From NCBI GenBank assembly GCA_966211425.1, contig CBIHNH010000025.1, positions 1 through 9,126 on the forward strand: a DNA stretch of 9,126 nt, given 5' to 3'. The position numbers were made by a program, and so were the translations under genes. Positions 7,135-9,126 of this stretch are shown one piece after another (within the stretch, counting starts at the first letter, position 1; every line of letters starts with the position of its first letter). The notes beneath the pieces are model-generated. The model did not search any database. It had not been told where the DNA came from and saw only the letters and a program-made list of their open reading frames with translations. The stretch comes from CBIHNH01 sp966211425. GTDB taxonomy: Bacteria > Patescibacteriota > Saccharimonadia > Saccharimonadales > Saccharimonadaceae.

Positions 7135-8168
7135 AGCTCGATTACCCGGCCGAAACCAGCAATATTTTTTGTGTCGGTGATAATGATTTGATTTTGCTCG
7201 GTACTGCCAAGGAGGTTATTCTGCCGCACCTCATCGAGCTCGCTAAAAACATCGTCAAGCAGCAGAAGTGGTGCTGTCTCAAACTGCTCAGCAAGCATAT
7301 CCCGGTAAGCTAGCTTGAGACTGAGTATCAGAGAACGGACTTCGCCACGAGAGGCTGATGTTTTAGCCTCAACGCCGCCGAGCACAAAGACAAAATCATC
7401 TCGGTGTGGACCTTTCGTACTCGTGCGGCGCTCGATATCACGCGCCATTGTCTTGTCGAGCAGCGCCATGATAGCTGAGTTAGTACTGTGCGGTGGAAGT
7501 GAATGAACATAGCGCAGTGTTACGTCGTGTAGCTCACCCGCTATTTTCTCGTAGTAATACGGGAGTCGTGTGTAGATCTGTTTGATAAATTCATCGCGTG
7601 CCTTTGAGATGATCTCGGAGTGAAGGGCAAGTGAAACATCCCAGACGAACAGCATGTCGCGCAGTTTTTGGGGTGGATATGACCGCTTGAGGGCATTGTT
7701 GCGCTGCATAACCACTCGCTCATAGCGACTGAGCGCAGTTTTATACTCGTGCGACAAGGTGACGATCATCCGATCAACCATGTCGCGCCGCCTGGATGGT
7801 GAGCCAGACACAAACAGTAGATCGTTCGGCTCAAACAACACGAGTGGAAGTTTGTTCGTAAAGCTGAACCGCTTCGGTGTTTCGTTTATGATGATTTGTT
7901 TTGCGGGTGATTTTTCTAGTTGGTAACGGATCTGCCGTGGTTCGTTGTCGATAGTCCCATCGATTCGCCACCACGACTTGTCATACTGGATGAGCTCTCT
8001 ATCTACTCCACGAAATGATGAACCTTCGAAGAGAACATATATTGCCTCAAGTAAGTTCGTTTTACCGATCCCGTTCCGACCAGTTATCACGGTTATATGA
8101 TCATCAAATCGGAGTTCGTAATCATCATACGAGCGAAACTGGCGTAAACGGATAGAGTCGATCTTCAC
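7131..8168 (-). CDS. recF: RecF, DNA gap-repair / replication-fork ATPase
   Basis: RecF is a cytoplasmic SMC-like ATPase that works with RecO and RecR to load RecA on gapped DNA. The protein has 345 residues, close to the family's usual 350-370. It opens with the typical RecF start (I-x-x-x-x-L-R-x-F-R-S-Y), followed by Walker A GRNGIGKT (30-37) and LLEAIYVL. Further family marks are the LVLFEPNDL and SRRRDMVDRM stretches (about 109-134), GPHRDDF (253-259), the ABC signature SRGEVRSL (273-280) and Walker B with D-loop LLLLDDVFSELD (301-312). All ATPase motifs are intact. The start is GTG (complement of 8166-8168); upstream codons in frame give no better choice, and the position matches the family N-terminus. 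No clear Shine-Dalgarno is seen. It lies 20 nt downstream of dnaN and is probably co-transcribed with it. The stop is TAG. Confidence 0.96.
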   Translation of the reverse strand: MKIDSIRLRQFRSYDDYELRFDDHITVITGRNGIGKTNLLEAIYVLFEGSSFRGVDRELIQYDKSWWRIDGTIDNEPRQIRYQLEKSPAKQIIINETPKRFSFTNKLPLVLFEPNDLLFVSGSPSRRRDMVDRMIVTLSHEYKTALSRYERVVMQRNNALKRSYPPQKLRDMLFVWDVSLALHSEIISKARDEFIKQIYTRLPYYYEKIAGELHDVTLRYVHSLPPHSTNSAIMALLDKTMARDIERRTSTKGPHRDDFVFVLGGVEAKTSASRGEVRSLILSLKLAYRDMLAEQFETAPLLLLDDVFSELDEVRQNNLLGSTEQNQIIITDTKNIAGFGRVIEL

Positions 8169-8188
8169 AGAGATTATTGTACTATCTG

Positions 8189-9126
8189 CTAGCTTCGAAG
8201 CGGCATCACGATATGCTGGTAGTCACCGCCGCTCTCGACGTCACTGAGCACACACGGTGCAAGCTTGCCGCTAAAACCAAACTTGATCGTCTCTTGATCA
8301 AAACAACCGAGCGCTTCGATAAGATACCGTGAGTTAAGGGTTACTGAACCTTCATGGTCAACCTCGGCTGAGGCCTCAGAGGTATTCTCGCCGAGCTGTG
8401 AGGCTATTGAGTGGATCGAAAGAGTTTGCTTCGAGGTATCGGTTGCTACCGTCACACTACCACCGCTTTCGCGGGCAAATAGGCTAGCAATCTTTGTGAC
8501 GCGTGAGAACTCGACTCGAGATAGGACGGCATGTATCTCAGTTTCTTTTGGTATGAGTTGCCGGTAGTCGGGGAAATTACCCTCGATCAGACGACTCGTG
8601 ACCTCGATATCATTCATACGGAAGCGAACCTGGCTTTCGTCTATCAGTAGGGTCACCTCGTCACAGTCGTCTGGTACGACACGGGCGACATCAGCCAACG
8701 TAGAGGCAGGGATAAGTGCTCGGATGTCTTCATCTGACTTCACGAGACGTCGCTCAGCGAGCCGATACCCATCCGTGGCTGCGAAGTACAAATTACCCTC
8801 ATGAACGTGACAGAGGACTCCTGTGAGTACCGGACGGGTATCATCCGACGAGGCGGTGAGGACGGTCTGAGATATAGCTGTCTTTAGTAGGTTAGTAGCT
8901 ATCGAGAGAGTATGTGCACTTTCGATCTCTGGCAGGGCAGGAAACTCATCAGCAAGCATACCGTTGATAGTTGAAACGTATTTTTCTGAACTGATGTGGA
9001 GTTTTGTGCCGTCTGCTTTCAGTTCGACATTTCCTTTTGGCAGGTTGGCGATAAACTCACTGAGTAAACGGGCAGGGATAGTGATGGCGCCTTCGCTCGT
9101 GACCTTTGCGCCGATGTATTCAGTGA
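8189..9126 (-). CDS. dnaN: DNA polymerase III beta sliding clamp (DnaN), N-terminus off the window
   Basis: The beta clamp is the homodimeric ring that tethers DNA polymerase III and many repair proteins to DNA. The frame stays open through the right edge: the codons above 8959 read TEYIGAKV, GAITIPARLLSEFIANLP and KLHISSEKYVSTING, which are typical beta-clamp domain I sequence. The ATG at 8957-8959 is therefore internal and not the start. About 311 residues are visible; by comparison with a usual length near 366-380, some 50-65 N-terminal residues are missing. Further family marks are ATDGYRLAERR (domain II), the RFRMNDIEVTSRLIEGNFPDYRQLIPKE region, a domain III segment with LNSRYLIEAL, and the closing HIVMPLRS. 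The stop is TAG. The gene precedes recF in the classic dnaA-dnaN-recF order, so dnaA and the origin may lie off the right edge. Confidence 0.97.
   Translation of the reverse strand, partial: TEYIGAKVTSEGAITIPARLLSEFIANLPKGNVELKADGTKLHISSEKYVSTINGMLADEFPALPEIESAHTLSIATNLLKTAISQTVLTASSDDTRPVLTGVLCHVHEGNLYFAATDGYRLAERRLVKSDEDIRALIPASTLADVARVVPDDCDEVTLLIDESQVRFRMNDIEVTSRLIEGNFPDYRQLIPKETEIHAVLSRVEFSRVTKIASLFARESGGSVTVATDTSKQTLSIHSIASQLGENTSEASAEVDHEGSVTLNSRYLIEALGCFDQETIKFGFSGKLAPCVLSDVESGGDYQHIVMPLRS

Noticed and set aside
7161..7170. T-run (AATATTTTTT) after the plus-strand cluster as an intrinsic terminator.
   Set aside because: No stable hairpin precedes it and it lies inside the recF coding region.
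8957..8959. ATG as the start of a 256-residue DnaN.
   Set aside because: The frame continues without a stop to the window edge and its translation is clear beta-clamp domain I, so this Met is internal.
1..9126. Use of an altered genetic code (TGA as Gly, as in Gracilibacteria and SR1), since the six stops in view are only TAA or TAG.
   Set aside because: No reading frame contains an internal TGA and glycine is encoded by GGN throughout. Six stops are too few to conclude anything from the missing TGA.

Overview
The window is about 99% coding and reads as a chromosomal segment of a small-genome Candidate Phyla Radiation (Patescibacteria) bacterium, most likely Saccharibacteria (TM7)-like. This assignment is inferred from the gene combination: a VirB4-type secretion ATPase followed by giant membrane-anchored and cell-wall-degrading secreted proteins, packed next to recF and dnaN. 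Base composition looks near 50% GC by eye. The standard code fits: glycines are GGN and no reading frame is interrupted by TGA. No phage integrase, transposase, tRNA, rRNA or CRISPR array is visible.

Left block, plus strand (1-7134): four tightly packed co-directional genes, probably one operon whose promoter lies off the left edge. (1) The C-terminal part of a VirB4/TraC-like type IV secretion ATPase. (2) A 1497-residue protein with a cytoplasmic tail, one clear membrane anchor, about 650 residues of unrecognised sequence, two tandem endonuclease/exonuclease/phosphatase (EEP, DNase I-like) domains with complete active sites, and a C-terminal M23 (LytM-like) peptidase domain. (3) A secreted 405-residue protein with a signal peptide, a phage-tail-lysozyme-type glycosidase domain and a C39-like cysteine peptidase domain. 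(4) A 178-residue protein of unknown function with a single membrane anchor.

Right block, minus strand (7131-9126): recF and the partial dnaN, in the order dnaN then recF. This is the usual dnaA-dnaN-recF arrangement near a bacterial chromosomal origin, so dnaA and oriC may lie off the right edge. The two blocks converge and their stop codons overlap in the tetranucleotide CTAA at 7131-7134.

The left block brings together a transport ATPase, a predicted surface nuclease and two predicted wall hydrolases. In an organism that lives on another bacterium and cannot make its own nucleotides (a known trait of Saccharibacteria), this would make sense as a cassette for breaching the host wall and breaking down host or environmental nucleic acid. 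That role is inference. The domain calls rest on motifs seen in the sequence.
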